The notes below the pieces were generated by a model, which ran no database searches, was not told the origin of the DNA, and saw only the letters and a program-made list of their open reading frames with translations. From Pseudomonadota bacterium (GTDB taxonomy: Bacteria; Pseudomonadota; Alphaproteobacteria; Sphingomonadales; Sphingomonadaceae): a DNA stretch of 64,000 bases. This document shows positions 63,530 through 64,000 of this stretch, one piece after another. How positions within the stretch are numbered: the stretch's first letter is position 1; each line of letters opens with the position of its first letter. The position numbers and the translations under genes were made by a program. Location of the stretch: assembly GCA_023391375.1 (NCBI GenBank), contig JAEWBB010000013.1, positions 57,377 to 121,376 of the forward strand. The letters run 5' to 3'.

Positions 63530-63739
63530 CTAAAGCGCGCCCGCGCGACGTTCGGCCTCGAGGCTGGCTTCGGCATCGGCGTAGGGCTCCTGCCGCGCGA
63601 CGCTCCAATAGCTCAATTCTTCCAAGGGGATGGTGCGGCCGGTGACGGCGCAGCGAACATGGTCGCCGCTGGCGAGCATGCGAAAGGTCCCGGCCAGGTA
63701 ATGCAGCCGCGCTTCCCGTCCCTTTCCGCTCATCAACAT
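63530..63739 (-). CDS. DUF2093 domain protein
   Basis: 69 residues from ATG 63739 (an ATG two codons later is equally possible). The sequence LHYLAGTFRMLASGDHVRCAVTGRTIPLEELSYWSVARQEPYADAEAS is split here for reading but continuous: LHYLAGTFRML, GDHVRCAVTGRTIPLEEL and YWSVARQEPYADA, an almost exact DUF2093 pattern. DUF2093 proteins are short, typical of alphaproteobacteria and commonly located beside xseA, as here; their function is unknown. It begins one base after the xseA stop codon. Confidence 0.9.
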   Translation of the reverse strand: MLMSGKGREARLHYLAGTFRMLASGDHVRCAVTGRTIPLEELSYWSVARQEPYADAEASLEAERRAGAL

Positions 63740-63740
63740 G

Positions 63741-64000
63741 TCAGTCCGCATCCTCCTCGGCCGGCCTGTCGAACAGTCCCGGCTGGGGCGCGACATAGGG
63801 AGCGCGGCGGGGCCGCTCAACCCTTGCCGGCCTGGGCGTCGGCGCACCCTCGCCGATCGCGGCGGGCACGATGCCGTCGGCGAAATGGAGGTCGACCGCC
63901 TGCGCGGCGCGCGCGTCCGACGCGGTGACCAGCGTCGACCCATCTTTCGCGGTCACTCGGACATAGCCGCGTTGGAGGGGCTTTTCGGGGTGGGCCAGCG
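63741..64000 (-). CDS. xseA: exodeoxyribonuclease VII large subunit, C-terminal part
   Basis: The frame is open to the right edge, so the 5' part is outside the window; 86 codons are visible. HPEKPLQRGYVRVTAKDGS followed by DLHFADGIVPAAIG is the conserved C-terminal segment of XseA (L-x-RGY-x-x-V, then L-x-F-x-DG). An unusual P/R-rich tail (PTPRPARVERPRRAP, then GLFDRPAEEDAD) follows. With XseB it forms exonuclease VII, which degrades single-stranded DNA. The downstream DUF2093 gene is probably cotranscribed. Confidence 0.85.
   Translation of the reverse strand, partial: LAHPEKPLQRGYVRVTAKDGSTLVTASDARAAQAVDLHFADGIVPAAIGEGAPTPRPARVERPRRAPYVAPQPGLFDRPAEEDAD

Overview
The window reads as a chromosome segment of a high-GC alphaproteobacterium of the Sphingomonadales (Sphingomonas-like). 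The evidence is the gene content (very long NAD-dependent glutamate dehydrogenase, Oar-like TonB receptor, PHA-type acetoacetyl-CoA reductase, TPR-sulfotransferase, DUF2093 protein), the compact ATGA-coupled gene order, and short palindromic intergenic repeats of a kind I associate with sphingomonads. There is no rRNA operon and no CRISPR array. Three tRNA genes are present: Thr-GGT at 455, Thr-CGT at 30387 and Pro-CGG at 53308 on the minus strand.

Backbone, left part (1-30462). In order: the end of a VOC protein, tRNA-Thr(GGT), threonine aldolase plus an EamA exporter, and aminopeptidase N. Next comes a complete Mla-type lipid transport operon on the minus strand (permease, ATPase, MCE protein, lipoprotein; 9224 down to 5745). 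A plus-strand cassette at 9317-11873 looks like a phospholipid head-group pathway (CDP-alcohol transferase, nucleotidyltransferase, HAD phosphatase). A PLP-dependent sulfur amino acid enzyme follows, then a five-gene minus-strand run (lgt, MidA-like methyltransferase, GNAT, pgeF, NTF2-like lipoprotein). The rest is an acyl-CoA-ligase-like enzyme, a molybdenum hydroxylase large subunit, ferrochelatase, phaB, an RHH protein, an ATP-grasp protein, NAD-GDH and a PAS protein.

Integrated island (30418-43572). It is bounded by 47-bp perfect direct repeats that copy the 3' part of tRNA-Thr(CGT). It is visibly A/T-richer than its surroundings and carries a tyrosine integrase at its right end and a VapE-like helicase. 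Its left two thirds are a defence cluster. One operon runs leftward (nuclease-like protein, Vsr, m5C methyltransferase, PD-(D/E)XK endonuclease). A divergent operon runs rightward (AspBHI/Mrr-like modification-dependent endonuclease, MutL/MORC-like GHKL ATPase, and a protein of unknown family whose start overlaps the ATPase stop). A class III nucleotidyl-cyclase-like gene faces that operon. This is the most novel part of the window; the ATPase/unknown pair and the cyclase are the best candidates for an undescribed system.

Backbone, right part (43573-64000). A PhyH-type dioxygenase and a zinc-ribbon methyltransferase come first, then an unusual Mrp-DUF971-NifU fusion. A partner-switching signalling cluster follows (STAS antagonist, metallo-beta-lactamase-fold protein, CHASE2-SpoIIE phosphatase, OmpA and FecR envelope proteins, RsbW-like kinase). 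Next are a membrane-anchored thermonuclease, tRNA-Pro, a ferredoxin-NADP reductase, a PHA-system protein, an M15-like peptidase, clpB, a TPR-sulfotransferase and a large Oar-like TonB-dependent receptor with a clear terminator. A DUF2093 protein and the 3' end of xseA close the window. All family calls come from reading motifs; no database search was run.
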